Positions 1 through 13,174 are shown, counted from the stretch's first letter. The stretch is DNA of 64,000 nt from Metridium senile (GCA_949775045.1 OX459104.1:310001-374000); one strand, 5' to 3'. Program-made: numbers and translations. The notes: generated from the sequence alone by a model not told the origin.

Positions 1-533
1 AAATTCAAGTAAATTTGTTAGTAGGAATAAAAAGAGCATTTTGTATCGATAATGTAGCGATGTTTTTTCGCTAATGTTATGCTGTATTATATTAGAAAGG
101 ATCTGATATCTAGTTTGCATATTTAAAACACGTACAAGCGAATTGAATCAATAAAAAACGGAAAGGACGGAAAATAGCAGAAGGAAAAACAGGAAAGAAA
201 AATAGGACAATAAAAAAGAATGAAAAAAAGGAAAAAAAGGAAACGTATAATGGTTAAAATCAAAAATCAAAAAGAAGCAAGAACGAATTAAAGAAAAAAA
301 ATATCGTAGAAAAACAGAATTTATATAGTAATTATGGTAAAAAAAAATGAAATAATTAAAGTAGAAGAATAATAATAAACAGCAGTAAATCAAGTACAGT
401 CTATCAAAACTAATAACACTACGTTCGTAAATACCAATAGGAACAAAACATACCAGTTTTATTAGTGCCTCCAACAAGTATAGTTTAACTTGAGTGGGTT
501 TTGGTTTGTTAACGTTAATGAAGATTATAGGAT

Positions 534-748
534 AGGTAATAGAATGAAATTTGTAACACCGGAAAAAATGTTGACTTAAGTTTACTGACGGTTTGAGCTT
601 TAGCCCTTCGTCTCGTCTTCGTCCTCCGACGGAAGGGCTAAAGCTCAACATTTTTTACGATGTTACAAATTTCATTCTATTACCTATCGTTTATATCAAA
701 CACCGACGCAGCCTATACTACTTTACTCGCTAGTTTCCATGAAGATTA
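534..748. repeat. Dispersed repeat family R1, inverted arrangement
   Basis: The block contains the family core (GCCTATACTA, AACGATAGGTAATAGAATG, TTTGTAACACCG) and the motif AGCTTTAGCCCTTCGT in both orientations, so it folds into a hairpin. The same family recurs near 21.9-22.3, 57.4-57.7 and 60.8-61.0 kb, where the roughly 90 bp core is tandemly repeated. Its short open frames translate to the same low-complexity peptide each time and I do not treat them as coding. Confidence 0.75.
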
Positions 749-1237
749 CAGGATTTGACTATACAGCTATATTCGTAGTGTTATACTGTTTGACTTGAGC
801 TATATTTGTAGTGTTATAGACGTTTTCTCACGAAGCAGGTTATCGTATGAAAATACCCGATAAGCCTCGCTCTGACTGGTGCTTTTGTTTTATTAAGTCA
901 AATTGAGGCTTAGTTGCCTTGTATTTACATAAGATTAGCTGCTAAAGGACTATTGTAACACAATAACAATAATAATAACAACAACTGTTACAGCAAATAT
1001 GACCATATTGATGTTGTTGCTGATGATGATTATTATTATTATTATGGTGGTGGTGGTGGTATGATGATAGTGTTGGTAATGGTAGTTATATTAGCGGTGA
1101 TAGTAATGATAATGATAGTTATGATGCTGGTGGTGGTATAATGATGATAGTGTTGGTATTGGTAGTGATATTAGCGGTGTTAGTAATGATGATGATAGTG
1201 GTGGTGATGGTGGTGATGATATGATGATGGTGGTGGT

Positions 1238-1425
1238 TAAGGCCCGGGCAAACGGTTTCAAAATTTGCTTCAACATCCGTTCGATTTTGTTGAGTGGCAA
1301 TGTTGAAACCGTTTGCCACCCCCTTTCAACATTGTCAAAACATGTTGAATGAATGTTGAATGAATGTTGAAACCGTTTAAAGACCCCGGGCAAGCGGCTT
1401 CAACAAAATCGAACGGATGTAATAC
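1238..1425. mobile_element. MITE-like insertion at the edge of a minisatellite
   Basis: Two inverted segments of about 21 bp (beginning ACATCCGTTCGATTTTG and ending CAAAATCGAACGGATGT) flank copies of TTGAAACCGTTT. The block interrupts GAT-rich repeat DNA that continues on both sides. No coding capacity is visible, and the family is not recognised. Confidence 0.5.
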
Positions 1426-3790
1426 TGGTGATGATGATGATGATATAATAATGCTGGTGGTGGTTATGATAGTTATTGTAGCTGTGATAGTAATGATGAT
1501 AATGATAGTGATAATACTGGTGATGATGATGATATAATAATGCTGGTGGTGGTTATGATAGTTATTGTAGCTGTGATAGTAATGATGATAATGATAGTGA
1601 TAATACTGGTGATGATGATGATGATATAATAATGCTGGTGGTGGTTATGATAGTTATTGTAGCTGTGATAGTAATGATGATAATGATAGTGATAATGCTG
1701 GTGATGATGATGATATAATAATGCTGGTGGTGGTTATGATAGTTATTGTAGCTGTGATAGTAATGATGATGATGATAGTGATAATACTGGTGATGATGAT
1801 GATGATATAATAATGCTGGTGGTGGTTATGATAGTTATTGTAGCTGTGATAGTAATGATGATGATGATAGTGATAATGCTGGTGATGATGATGATGATAT
1901 AATAATGCTGGTGGTGGTTATGATAGTTATTGTAGCTGTGATAGTAATGATGATGATGATAGTGATAATACTGGTGGTGATGATGATATAATAATGCTGG
2001 TGGTGGTTATGATAGTTATTGTAGCTGTGATAGTAATGATGATGATGATAGTGATAATACTGGTGATGATGATGATATAATAATGCTGGTGGTGGTTATG
2101 ATAGTTATTGTAGCTGTGATAGTAATGATGATGATGATAGTGATAATGCTGGTGATGATGATGATGATATAATAATGCTGGTGGTGGTTATGATAGTTAT
2201 TGTAGCTGTGATAGTAATGATGATGATGATAGTGATAATACTGGTGATGATGATGATATAATAATGCTGGTGGTGGTTATGATAGTTATTGTAGCTGTGA
2301 TAGTAATGATGATGATGATAGTGATAATACTGGTGATGATGATGATATAATAATGCTGGTGGTGGTTATGATAGTTATTGTAGCTGTGATAGTAATGATG
2401 ATGATGATAGTGATAATACTGGTGATGATGATGATATAATAATGCTGGTGGTGGTTATGATAGTTATTGTAGCTGTGATAGTAATGATGATGATGATAGT
2501 GATAATGCTGGTGATGATGATGATATAATAATGCTGGTGGTGGTTATGATAGTTATTGTAGCTGTGATAGTAATGATGATGATGATAGTGATAATGCTGG
2601 TGGTGATGATGATGATATAATAATGCTGGTGGTGGTTATGATAGTTATTGTAGCTGTGATAGTAATGATGATGATGATAGTGATAATACTGGTGATGATG
2701 ATGATATAATAATGCTGGTGGTGGTTATGATAGTTATTGTAGCTGTGATAGTAATGATGATGATGATAGTGATAATGCTGGTGATGATGATGATATAATA
2801 ATGCTGGTGGTGGTTATGATAGTTATTGTAGCTGTGATAGTAATGATGATGATGATAGTGATAATGCTGGTGATGATGATGATGATATAATAATGCTGGT
2901 GGTGGTTATGATAGTTATTGTAGCTGTGATAGTAATGATGATGATGATAGTGATAATACTGATGATGATGATGATGATATAATAATGCTGGTGGTGGTTA
3001 TGATAGTTATTGTAGCTGTGATAGTAATGATGATAATGATAGTGATAATGCTGGTGATGATGATGATATAATAATGCTGGTGGTGGTTATGATAGTTATT
3101 GTAGCTGTGATAGTAATGATGATGATGATAGTGATAATACTGGTGATGATGATGATATAATAATGCTGGTGGTGGTTATGATAGTTATTGTAGCTGTGAT
3201 AGTAATGATGATGATGATAGTGATAATACTGGTGATGATGATGATATAATAATGCTGGTGGTGGTTATGATAGTTATTGTAGCTGTGATAGTAATGATGA
3301 TGATGATAGTGATAATACTGGTGATGATGATGATATAATAATGCTGGTGGTGGTTATGATAGTTATTGTAGCTGTGATAGTAATGATGATGATGATAGTG
3401 ATAATGCTGGTGATGATGATGATATAATAATGCTGGTGGTGGTTATGATAGTTATTGTAGCTGTGATAGTAATGATGATGATGATAGTGATAATACTGGT
3501 GATGATGATGATATAATAATGCTGGTGGTGGTTATGATAGTTATTGTAGCTGTGATAGTAATGATGATGATGATAGTGATAATGCTGGTGGTGATGATGA
3601 TGATATAATAATGCTGGTGGTGGTTATGATAGTTATTGTAGCTGTGATAGTAATGATGATGATGATAGTGATAATACTGGTGATGATGATGATATAATAA
3701 TGCTGGTGGTGGTTATGATAGTTATTGTAGCTGTGATAGTAATGATAATGATAGTGATAATACTGGTGATGATGATGATATAATGAGGCG
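1423..3790. repeat. Minisatellite, about 87 bp unit, roughly 27 copies
   Basis: The unit contains GCTGGTGGTGGTTATGATAG and TTATTGTAGCTGTGATAG, separated by GAT runs of variable length. Copies are nearly identical and differ mainly in the GAT count and in ACTGG versus GCTGG. The array lies upstream of the Kv channel exon and is probably inside an intron of that gene. Confidence 0.9.
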
Positions 3791-4330
3791 GTGATGGTAA
3801 GACGATGGTGTTGGTTATAATGGTTATATAGGCGGTGATAAAGTAATATTAAAGAAGTATGGTTAAATTGTTGATGTGAGTGATCAATCAATATGTTTCT
3901 CGTGTATGTTGACTTTACTCGTGTATCATGTCAACAATTCCTACTAGTACTACGCTATAGTCACCATGAGTCTTGTAATTATTTCAATCATTAAAATACT
4001 CATTTATTCGACCCCCCTCTGGGGCGGGCTTCTTTGTGACGATCTATTTGTACGAACTATACTCGTATAGAGTACATACTAGGTCCATTCATGGCTTGCT
4101 ACCTGATTAATACGTACATCATCCACGCTAGCAATCGCGTTCGTTTTAAGCGTTCGATAATATAAGGCTCACTCGGAAGATAACTAGATGAATGCAGAAC
4201 ATTTCCCACAATTCATTTCAGCTACACCATTGTTGAGTATTGACTCGGTATCATGATATCATCATTTATTGTCGTCGTTATCATTTGTATCATCGTGATC
4301 ATCATCATATATACAATTAGAAATCAGCTG

Positions 4331-4880
4331 TTAATCAGTATCATCATCATTATCATCACAACCATCTTCATCATCACCATAGTCATCATTATCACCATCG
4401 TCATCATTATCACCATAGTCATCATTATCACCATAGTCATCATTATCACCATCGTCATCATTATCACCATAGTCATCATTATCACCATCGTCATCATTAT
4501 CACCATAGTCATCATTATCACCATCGTCATCATTATCACCATAGTCATCATTATCACCATCGTCATCATTATCACCATAGTCATCATTATCACCATCGTC
4601 ATCATTATCACCATAGTCATCATTATCATCATCATTATCACCATAGTCATCATTATCACCATCGTCATCATTATCACCATCGTCATCATTATCACCATCG
4701 TCATCATTATCACCATAGTCATCATTATCACCATCATTATCATCACCATCATCATCATAGTTATCACCACCATCATCATTATCACCATAGTCATTATTAT
4801 TATCATCACCATCGTCAATATCACCACCACCATCATCACCATGCATCATCATCATCATTATCGTCACCATCATCACCGTT
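4331..4880. repeat. CAT/ATT microsatellite next to a splice acceptor
   Basis: Degenerate repeats of an 18 bp theme (CATCATTATCACCATAGT) run to within about 40 bp of the Kv exon acceptor. Long open frames on both strands here come from the triplet periodicity and are not genes. Confidence 0.9.
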
Positions 4881-4919
4881 ATAATTTAATATAATCATGT
4901 ATATATACTCTATTTGCAG

Positions 4920-5933
4920 GTCATTGCCTATACATCGCTGGTTCTCATCATCTTGTCCATCGTTACATTCTGCCTCGAGTCAATGGAATGGTTTCGAAAA
5001 GATCACCGTCCGTTACTACTATTCATTCTGGAAGGAGTTTGTGTTGGTTGGTTTACATTAGAACTGTTGGTACGTTTTATCTTTTGTCCAGTCAAATGTG
5101 ATTTCTTTAAGAAGGCGATGAACTGGATCGATTTCCTGGCAATAGTGCCATTCTATATCAGCATCCATTACCGAGACACTAATGAAAATGACCTTGATGT
5201 CCTTATGATCATCAGACTTATTAGGATTTTCAGGATTTTCAAGCTATCCCGTCATTCGTCAGGACTCCAGATCCTTGGACATACACTTCGGGCTAGCTTT
5301 AGGGAGCTGCTGCTGTTGATATTCATATTGATAATAGGCGTCGTCTTGTTCGCGAGTCTCATTTATCACTGTGAAAAAGGACAACCAAACACTAAATTTG
5401 AAGATATCCCATCGTCCTTTTGGTGGGCGGTGGTTACCATGACGACGGTCGGGTATGGTGACATGGCGCCCAAGACGCTGCCAGGCAAAATCGTGGGCTC
5501 ACTTTGTGCAGTCTGTGGTGTTCTGACCATCGCACTTCCGGTTCCGGTCATTGTTAATAATTTCTCTTTGTATTATTCGCATGCGCAAGCGCGGATAAAG
5601 CTGCCCAAGAAACGCAGGCGCGTATTGGTCAATGCTGCTAATGCTCTTAAAGTCCCTGCTCTGATAGAGAATGGAATGAGCGGTGAGTCCCAAGGCAGTG
5701 GGGACAGCGGTTGTCTAGAGAAAAACTGCAACGTAGTGGTAACCGATGAAGTGAATGCGTCACGACCAAGAAGACCAGTCAGAAGAGAAAGTCATCTCTT
5801 TGGTCAAGCATCGCCGCCCAGTAATGGCACAGCTAATGTCGGCAGGAACAGTATCACGGGAAATACAACTTACGCCATGCAGAAAAGAAGATCGATGAGG
5901 CCAACGGTACCAACACTGACTGAAGTAGAGTGA
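4920..5933 (+). CDS. Voltage-gated potassium channel, last coding exon (Shaw/Shaker-type Kv)
   Basis: This exon encodes the membrane core and C-terminus of a Kv alpha subunit, which opens a K+ pore on depolarisation. It starts in phase 0 after an acceptor (TATTTGCAG). In order it shows S1, S2, S3 ([15 protein letters not shown]), the S4 sensor with five positive charges at three-residue spacing ([13 protein letters not shown]), S5, the pore signature TVGYGD and S6 with PVPVIVNNF. The tail beginning KLPKKRRR resembles Kv3/Shaw, while the S4-S5 linker is closer to Shaker, so the subfamily is uncertain. The T1 tetramerisation domain must lie on upstream exons outside the window. The C-terminal tail is rich in Ser, Asn and Arg and ends TLTEVE. 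The stop lies 7 nt before a GTAAG donor, which indicates a 3'UTR intron. Confidence 0.93.
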   Translation, partial: VIAYTSLVLIILSIVTFCLESMEWFRKDHRPLLLFILEGVCVGWFTLELLVRFIFCPVKCDFFKKAMNWIDFLAIVPFYISIHYRDTNENDLDVLMIIRLIRIFRIFKLSRHSSGLQILGHTLRASFRELLLLIFILIIGVVLFASLIYHCEKGQPNTKFEDIPSSFWWAVVTMTTVGYGDMAPKTLPGKIVGSLCAVCGVLTIALPVPVIVNNFSLYYSHAQARIKLPKKRRRVLVNAANALKVPALIENGMSGESQGSGDSGCLEKNCNVVVTDEVNASRPRRPVRRESHLFGQASPPSNGTANVGRNSITGNTTYAMQKRRSMRPTVPTLTEVE

Positions 5934-5940
5934 TATCATA

Positions 5941-6473
5941 GGTAAGACACAGGTACGGACTGACTGACTGACTGGTGAACTGACTGACAAACTGACTAAC
6001 AAACTGACTGACAAACTGACTGACAAACTGACTAACAAACTGACTAACAAACTGACTGACAAACTGACCTACAAACTGACCTACAAACTGACTGACAGAC
6101 TGACTGACTGACAAACTGACTGACAGACTGACTGACTGACAAACTGACTGACAAACTGACTGACAAACTGACTGACTGACAAACTGACTGACAAACTGAC
6201 TGACAAACTGACTGACAGACTGACTGACAGACTGACTGACAAACTGACTGACAAACTGACTGACAAACTGACTGACAAACTGACTGACAGACTGACTGAC
6301 AAACTGACTGACAAACTGACTGACAGACTGACTGACAAACTGACTGACAGATACTAAATGATTGACGAAATTATTGTGAATACAATGTTGTGATGCCTAC
6401 GAACCAAGACATATTGGTTCTGTGATCATTTCTTGATACGATTGACTTCATAACCTGTATTTTTTTGTTTCAG
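5941..6473 (+). other. Probable 3'UTR intron of the Kv gene, filled by a CTGA repeat
   Basis: A GTAAGACAC donor sits just after the Kv stop, and a good acceptor (TTTTTTTGTTTCAG) follows at the other end. The body is an array of CTGACTGA and CTGACAAA tetramers from about 5965 to 6350. Because the stop is fewer than 50 nt from the junction, nonsense-mediated decay would not be expected. The intron call is inferred from splice-site quality only. Confidence 0.6.
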
Positions 6474-8085
6474 GATAACATGTTCTTACTGCAGTTTTCT
6501 AAGGAGGTGAAGTAATTCTCCAGTAATGGTGAATGTATCAGCACGCTTCTGGTCACGTGGTCTGAGTATCCATAACGACCACTAGTCACACAGAACAATA
6601 ACAATCAACATACGGGATATAATCATCCATATATGGTAAATGACGCCAGGATACATCCAAATATGGCAAACGGTAAACGTTATCCAATGAACAAACAACA
6701 AAGCTATAGTAAGTTGAATTATATCAACGAGCCTCAGGCCTCCCCCCTTGGTAACATCTAGTAGTATATCCCCCTATAGAGAGGTTCTATATAAGGTTTC
6801 TATGTATAATATTACTTTGTATATACTGCAACAAAACAGATACTACACACTGACATGCGCATCAGTATTACTAATGTGGATGTGTCACCTAGTCATTTTA
6901 TACCCCTCCCCCCTTAACCTCTTATGTAACGAAGAACGACGGGGGAGGGGACGGTAGTAGCAAGGAAAACAAGATGACGTGTTAACATGTGATCTCATCG
7001 ATGTTGACAAATATGGTCATGAATATTGAGGTAAACAAGAAATTTACTCAGTGACGTCACTGGAAGTAATGAACTATGTAACCACGTAAATTGATGACTT
7101 CGATACCAGTCTCTTTCAGTTAAATCCAGTCCTTTTCACCTTTTCAATCCGAGAAGGACTTGGTTGTTAACTTTGGAGCTTAAATAATTTGATACATAAA
7201 AATTAGCAATTTGATTTGATGTTCAAATATGATAAATAATTGACCGATAATTGATGATTTCTAATGTAATATTGAATAGAATGGACCGAGTCCATTATCA
7301 GCATCATTTGCTGTCTTGTACATACACATATCACATGTAAAATATTTTCATAGAAAACAACTATAAATAACATTCTTTCTCTGTCCGTCCGTTCGTCCGT
7401 CCGCGTGTCTATCCGTCTGTCTGCCTGTCTGTCCGTCTGTCTGTCTGTCTGTCCTGCTATATATTGTCTGTCCGATTGTTTCGTTGCTCGTTTGTATAAT
7501 TGTTTATCTGTCTACTAGTTACTCTGTCTGTTTGATTGCCTGTCTGTCTGTCTGTCTGTCTGTCTATCTGTTTGTTTGTTTGTCTGTTTATCTGTCGGTC
7601 TGTTTCTATCAAACTGGTTGTGGTGTTCTAGACCGTCTGTAACCGTCTTCCTACTGTCGTGTACTCGTCTGGTCACATATAGCATTAAGCATTACTTAAC
7701 CAGTGTAATGGATATACATATAAGAGTATGATATACCTTTACTAGTAGATTAAAGGCACTAAATCTGTGAAATAGATATTACACTGACTAAAACACCTTG
7801 GTATAATCTCTAATTCCTTTGCTGTCTTTTCACTATCACCGATGCGTTTAGTTGGTTGTCTTTAATTCCACTGCTATCTTTTGACTATTACACTGTTAAG
7901 GGGTCTAGTTATCTCTGCCAGGTTTAGTGCCTTTGTTTCAGTAATTGAAGCTAATTGATATTAGAGTATGTACTTGTGTGTCCATGTCAGTAATAGTGTG
8001 TGTCTGTGTCCATGTCATTCATATGTCCGTTGATCGGGCTAGTTGTACAATAATTCAGTAGAGAAATAAATCAACAATTGTCACA
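6474..8085 (+). other. Putative Kv 3'UTR; no other gene seen
   Basis: There is no convincing coding frame. A CTGT/CCGT microsatellite lies at about 7378-7610. AATAAA at 8065-8070 is a candidate poly(A) signal for the channel transcript. The remainder is unremarkable AT-rich sequence. Confidence 0.45.
7378..7610. repeat. CTGT microsatellite
   Basis: Interrupted runs of CTGT, CCGT and TTGT tetramers with short unique interruptions. Similar tetramer tracts occur near 18.1-18.5, 19.6-20.2 and 24.9-25.4 kb. Confidence 0.85.
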
Positions 8086-8113
8086 AAGACTGCTTCTCGT
8101 TCATTACCAGTCC

Positions 8114-8119
8114 TTTATT
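8114..8119 (-). terminator. Candidate poly(A) signal of the calumenin-like gene
   Basis: AATAAA on the minus strand lies about 215 nt downstream of the stop codon. The plus-strand AATAAA at 8065 suggests that the two genes converge with nearly touching 3' ends. Confidence 0.5.
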
Positions 8120-8330
8120 ATAAAACTCCAATACAAATGGCCGTGTGACCTGGTCTCTATATAAGGGAGGTTAGCTATTGTAAGAACGTCGCTAAGCAAT
8201 GAAATATCTAGAAAGACATCAAAACGTGAAAAATACATCTAAAATATGCGAGTACGTAACAATAACAAGAACTTAGTACCAGTCCCTATCTTACAGCTCT
8301 ACGCGATATATACCCAGGCTCCCCTAGGCT

Positions 8331-11300
8331 CTAGAATTCATCGTGTAGTGACGTACCAAATTGAGTGACGTAACTTCCGGTGTAGAACTCGCTGCTTAAA
8401 ACGATCTCGTCTGCGTCCAGCTTACCGTCCTGTATAAAACAATGGCATTAGTGCCTTATATGGTAGTCATTGCTATATATGGTCATTATAGCCTTATATA
8501 ATAATATTTACCTTATTTAGATCTGTGTGTTTTATCAAATGTTGGGCTTCTTCCTGTGCCTTGTTAAAATTGTCTGGTCGTCTCCAGTCCTCCACTTCCT
8601 TCTACTCGGCCAACAAACAAAAACATACCGTTAATCGTATTCAAATATTATTGACAGGATGATTCTGAAAGGTCTCTACCATCAATAGTCTCAATAATCA
8701 ATGTCGCGTTAAACGATTCAACAGTCTAAATTAATGATCTTCCTCAAGACTACTAGTAATGATAAGCTTGGTAAGCAACGAGCATCAAACCTTCACCAAC
8801 CGTTTTTTTAAATAAATGTAGTTGGTTTTACAATTATAGTCCTTCAAGATGATGTGAAATGCGCTATATATAATACAAAAATGATCAAGAATAGATATCA
8901 TCATCATAGATATCATCATCACTAGGCATCAAGATATCTATGTTCTTACCAGATCTAGTTTTCCATCTTTGTTTTGATCGTGTTTCTCTTTAAAGTTCCC
9001 TGTGTCCATAATACTGAATTCAGGCATGTCAATCCATCCTATAAGCACAAAGGAACATCTTTATTGTGTAGCTAGTAATGTCAATCCTGATGCTGACTGA
9101 TTTAATAAATCTGTATATAAAATATTTGAAATAAATGCTCAAAAAGCAACAACTAGACTAGACTGCAAAACAGTCCCTAATTTTACGCGAAAACTCCGAG
9201 GAAAGTAGGGACTGTTTTGGACTTAACAACTTTTTGAATTAAATGTGCCTCGTTAGCGCAGGTTCGAGCCTCGCCACTGCCGACTTTCTAGTATTTTCTA
9301 ATCAAATCAATATCTTAAAGCATTTTAATTTCTCCCAAAGGGGGGTCATTTGTAATGATTTCTGTACATACCCAAATACTCATCCAATGACAAATAACCA
9401 TCCTTATCTTTGTCAGCTTCAAACATTAGTTTCTGTGGACGACAATGAAGATGATGATAAAACGTATGATGATGACGATGATGGTAACATCATGAATTAA
9501 TCACTATATATTTATAACCGACTGTCATTGACTAAGACAACAGAAACTGTTATATGATATTACCATAGCAACATATATGATAATAGTATTGCCATAGTAA
9601 CATTTAACTATGCAATTACAATAGCAACGCGATGACATTACCATAGCGACATAATTGATCATGACATTACCATAGCAACAAAAGTTTTCATGACATTACC
9701 ATAGCAACATAAGTGATCATGACATTATCATAGCAACATAAGTGATCATGACATTACCATAGCAACATGTACGATGACATTACCATAGCAACATATGTGT
9801 TCATGACATTACCATAGCAACATAAGTGATCATGACATTACCATAGCAACATAAGTGATCATGACTTCATGTTCTTTGGGATGATGGAAATATTCGTATT
9901 CCTGTCTTGTGAGCCTGCCGTTTTTATCCTGGTCAGCGTACTTCCATTTTCTCTTGTCGTCCATTACATAAAATTCGAGGTTCTTTCGTTCCCACTTTTT
10001 ATGCAAATCTGAAAATGATTGACAGTTGTTATTGCTTCAGACCACGTGATAATGCTGTGCATTGCAAAAGATCAGCCAATTAAAGTCTTTGTACTATCGC
10101 ATGTTCACGGCCTTTTATTTGGATCTAGAAATAACCTGCCACCTGTCTTAATACAAACTAACTTAGCACAGTCTTTGATATAGAAAAATCATGTACTTGG
10201 ACTCTTAGCCGAAACTGTGGCTGCCATTGGCACCAATAGAACACTACGTTAAGATTATATCCTCATTTTTAGCTGACTTTTTTTTCTTGTAAATTTTACT
10301 ATTTCTTTATTGTTTGTGGGTTGTGCCAGTAGCATGGGACAGTATGTCCCGTTTTGCACACACCCTTTTGACCATTTGTTTCTCATTCTGTTCAGAGATT
10401 ACTATAATTTATGTTGTCAATACGGTCAATAAAGCTGTTAAAATAAACCACGTGGTATTAAAGCTTTCTTTTTCTGCCAATCAAACCGTGCGTTTTATCA
10501 CACTTTTCAGCCAATCAGTAGCGCGTTATCTTGTGGCAACTCTTCCTTCAGCCAATCAAATTGTATGCTATATCATTCTACCTTCTTCAGGGAATCCAAA
10601 CGTTCTGACCATAAACTCTTTCCACGTGACCTGATCGTCATTATTAGAGTCCAGGTCTCTGAAGATCGCGTCCACGTCTTCTTCAACCTCCCATTTCTTC
10701 ATCTTATGTCGGATCCAGATCTCCAGCTCGGCCTCTTCGACAAATCCGTCCTTGTTGATGTCGATCCTGGGAACTAGTAACCTGAACAACGTAGACAAGA
10801 GAAGTTAGAAGTCTTTCATAAAGAGTAACCTAAACAGCGTAGACAAGAGAAGTTAGAAGTCTTTCATAAAGAGTAACCTAAACAGCGTAGTCTAGTTATA
10901 AGTCTTCCATACGTCTTTCTTAAAGGGGCAAATATCAGCCAGGAATTTGAGTACGGCGGAAGATTAAAGAAAGCGCTTTATACCAAATATCTACGAAAAA
11001 CTGTAACATAACATTGTAACATAAAAATGCAGCCAGGTTACTATAAAATAGAAAGGAATTAGCAATTCATTTTAAAACAATTTTATTTTTATCTCTTAGC
11101 CATGCAGTCCATGTAATGCTCTGTTTATTATATAAACAAAAATTATTTTTATGCGAAGATGATATTTTCACATCTACAATTATCGTTTTTTAAATGTCTT
11201 CAAATATACGATATTTCTCAGTGGCCGAAATCCCTGTAAATTAACCACAGTTATTTATAGAATATTTTTTTTCTTCAACTAGACGTCATATATAAAATAG

Positions 11301-12781
11301 TTTCCATTCCTAAATTGACGGCCATATTAGTAGGGTACAAACACTAAAAGTGTGCAACATAAATACCACTAAATACTGCTAAATTATGCAAATTCTTTTG
11401 TTCTTTATTGTTTAATCAACACTATTTAGTGGTAAATAGTACAAAGTATTGCACACTTTTAGTGTTTGTACTCTAGGGTCTCTATTGATAACGGTTATTA
11501 CATTTTGTAAATACTGAGAGAGCGCTAGCTACCCTGTTTAAACAAAGGAATCTACCTAACTATCTATTATTTGAAGTTTTCTCATTATAATATATTTAAT
11601 AGAGTTTTTTTAAGTACTTATTTTAACCGGTTAAGGACCATGTATAAGGATCAGATTATAGTGCGTTACTATGACAACTGATTATGGCATGCACAGGTGG
11701 TTAGTGACCCCAACAGGTCACGTGATATTTACACAGCCGTCTACCGAATAAAGACTTTAAACATTACAAACTACAACAACTAGATTATTACATGACGAGA
11801 TAAACTAACATGGTATTTTAAAACAGCGTAAAGGTTTAGGGTAGATTTTATATATAACTCTTATAGTTATTTTTCTTAAATGTTCAGGTTGAATACAGGA
11901 GTCAGTTTTAAACGATACAAAATTGATTAACTAATATAAGAGTAACTTTGTTGTTTTATCAGTTACACACACATCAAAAACAATTGATTATTATGATTTA
12001 TAAACTGTGTGTTATTGATGGGCTTAGTTTAGTTTGTAGGCCGAAAAAAAGAATACCTAAAACCATCCCATATTTGAATTCCACTGATGTTATTTTTCAT
12101 ATCTATATATAGTTATCTTATTTTGTTGTAATGCGTATTTCAAATGTTTTATCAGGTTGTAATTAGTATATTATAAGGAATACTTTATTGTAAGAGTGGT
12201 TTTAATTAACCCGTGAAACAAAGTGTAATAGCTAAAGTGTAATAGATCGTAATAGTCATGTAAAGACAATAAAATACAAAACAACCAAAGTGTAATAATG
12301 TGTAATACGCTAAAGTGTGTTTCACGGGTTAATGAAAACCAATCTATAACAGTCCTATACACTAGAGCGAAAATACTTTTAATATCCATGTAAAGTTGTA
12401 ATGAGGTATTGTTTCCTTTTGTATTTGATGTTCTGGTTGAGTGATACTGACTAAATAGTCACTTATAGAAACTATTAGTTAGTAACTATTTTGTTTTTAT
12501 TTCATGGTTTTAGTGTTTTCGCTCTAACCGTTATATATTACACTACCTTACCTTAATCTACGTTTCGACTCTTCTGCTGTAAGGTGTTCAAATTCCTTGG
12601 CCATCTCTTCTCCTAAGAACGCTACATGATCGTCGTGTGAACTGTGCATTTTACCATGTAGAAACTCATGTTGTGAACTACCATTACAATACACTATACT
12701 ACAAAACACTAGTATAACGAATACCAACATGGCTCTACTAGTTGTAGATGAACTGTATTGATAGCAATTGGTTATAGTCAT
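8331..12781 (-). CDS. Calumenin/reticulocalbin-like (CREC family) EF-hand protein of the secretory pathway
   Basis: Seven minus-strand exons join in frame: 12781-12552, 10781-10582, 10008-9842, 9432-9372, 9038-8950, 8601-8512 and 8429-8331. They give 311 aa, close to calumenin (about 315). The N-terminus has a signal peptide (MLVFVILVFCSIVYC); the first ATG is 17 codons upstream of it and either could be used. Six EF-hand loops follow, beginning DINKDG, DSNNDD, DQDKNG, DKDKDG, DQNKDG and DLNKDG. The protein ends HDEF, the calumenin-type ER-retention signal. CREC proteins bind Ca2+ with low affinity in the ER and secretory pathway and assist folding and trafficking. In loop 2 the usual Gly at position 6 is Asp. 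Exon 3 ends at a GTAATG donor inside a minisatellite; with this donor the spacing between EF3 and EF4 equals that of known family members. Confidence 0.9.
9560..9862. repeat. Minisatellite, 29 bp unit, carrying the exon-3 splice donor
   Basis: About 11 copies of a 29 bp unit (plus-strand core ATTACCATAGCAACATAAGT), the distal ones more degenerate. On the minus strand the last 24 nt of calumenin-like exon 3 plus its GTAATG donor form the first unit, and later units repeat the same junction inside the intron. Confidence 0.85.
11333..11476. mobile_element. MITE family M1, copy 1 (about 143 bp)
   Basis: Terminal inverted repeats begin TACAAACACTAAAAGTGTGC, and the whole element is nearly palindromic (inner arms ATTTAGCAGTATTTAGTGG and relatives). 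Other copies are at 21265-21382, 36121-36265 and 45766-45912. Here it lies in an intron of the calumenin-like gene. Confidence 0.85.
12195..12341. mobile_element. MITE family M2, copy 1
   Basis: Inverted ends of the form TGGTTTTAATTAACCCGTG and CACGGGTTAATGAAAACCA enclose repeats of AAAGTGTAATA. A second full copy is at 12923-13062 and a partial copy at 14239-14326. Confidence 0.8.
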
Positions 12782-12922
12782 TTATAATTGATGTAATCTA
12801 GTGTGAACACAGCTGTCGACTGCGTGGTCTATGGGCAGTGGGACACGTAGTTAGCACATGCGCATTGCAAGTCGGGATCTCATTCTAAGATTCCACGTAA
12901 AGCCAGCTGAAAATTATCAATA

Positions 12923-13062
12923 GAGTGGTTTCCAGTAACCCTTGAAAAAAAGGGTATTAATTAAAGTGTAACAGTCGAATAACAACAATAGAACACAATG
13001 GAATTAGAGTGTATTAACGAGTGATACACTAAAGAGTGTTTCACGAGTTAATGAAAACCACT
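12923..13062. mobile_element. MITE family M2, copy 2
   Basis: It has the same inverted ends as the copy at 12195, with several substitutions (AACCCTTGAAA at one end, TTTCACGAGTTAATG at the other). It lies just upstream of the calumenin-like gene start. Confidence 0.75.
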
Positions 13063-13174
13063 AGTATGAATCATTTTCAGACTTTTAATGTGCACTATTA
13101 TGAGTTACACGGCTATTCAGAGCCGGTTTTGTCGCTTGTTTCCATTTTGCGTCTGTTTTTCTTTTTCTTTTGCA

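Noticed and set aside
148..651. A 167-codon Phe/Tyr-rich minus-strand frame
   Set aside because: AT-rich low complexity that runs into the R1 repeat hairpin; no homology or splice context.
4253..4894. Long Ile/Thr- and Asp/Met-rich frames
   Set aside because: Microsatellite of CAT/ATT triplets preceding the Kv acceptor; the same effect explains frames at 31.7-32.0, 40.6-41.2, 45.9-46.5, 55.6-56.2 and 58.7-59.1 kb. Only the minus-strand acidic frame at 58.6-59.2 kb is part of a real exon.
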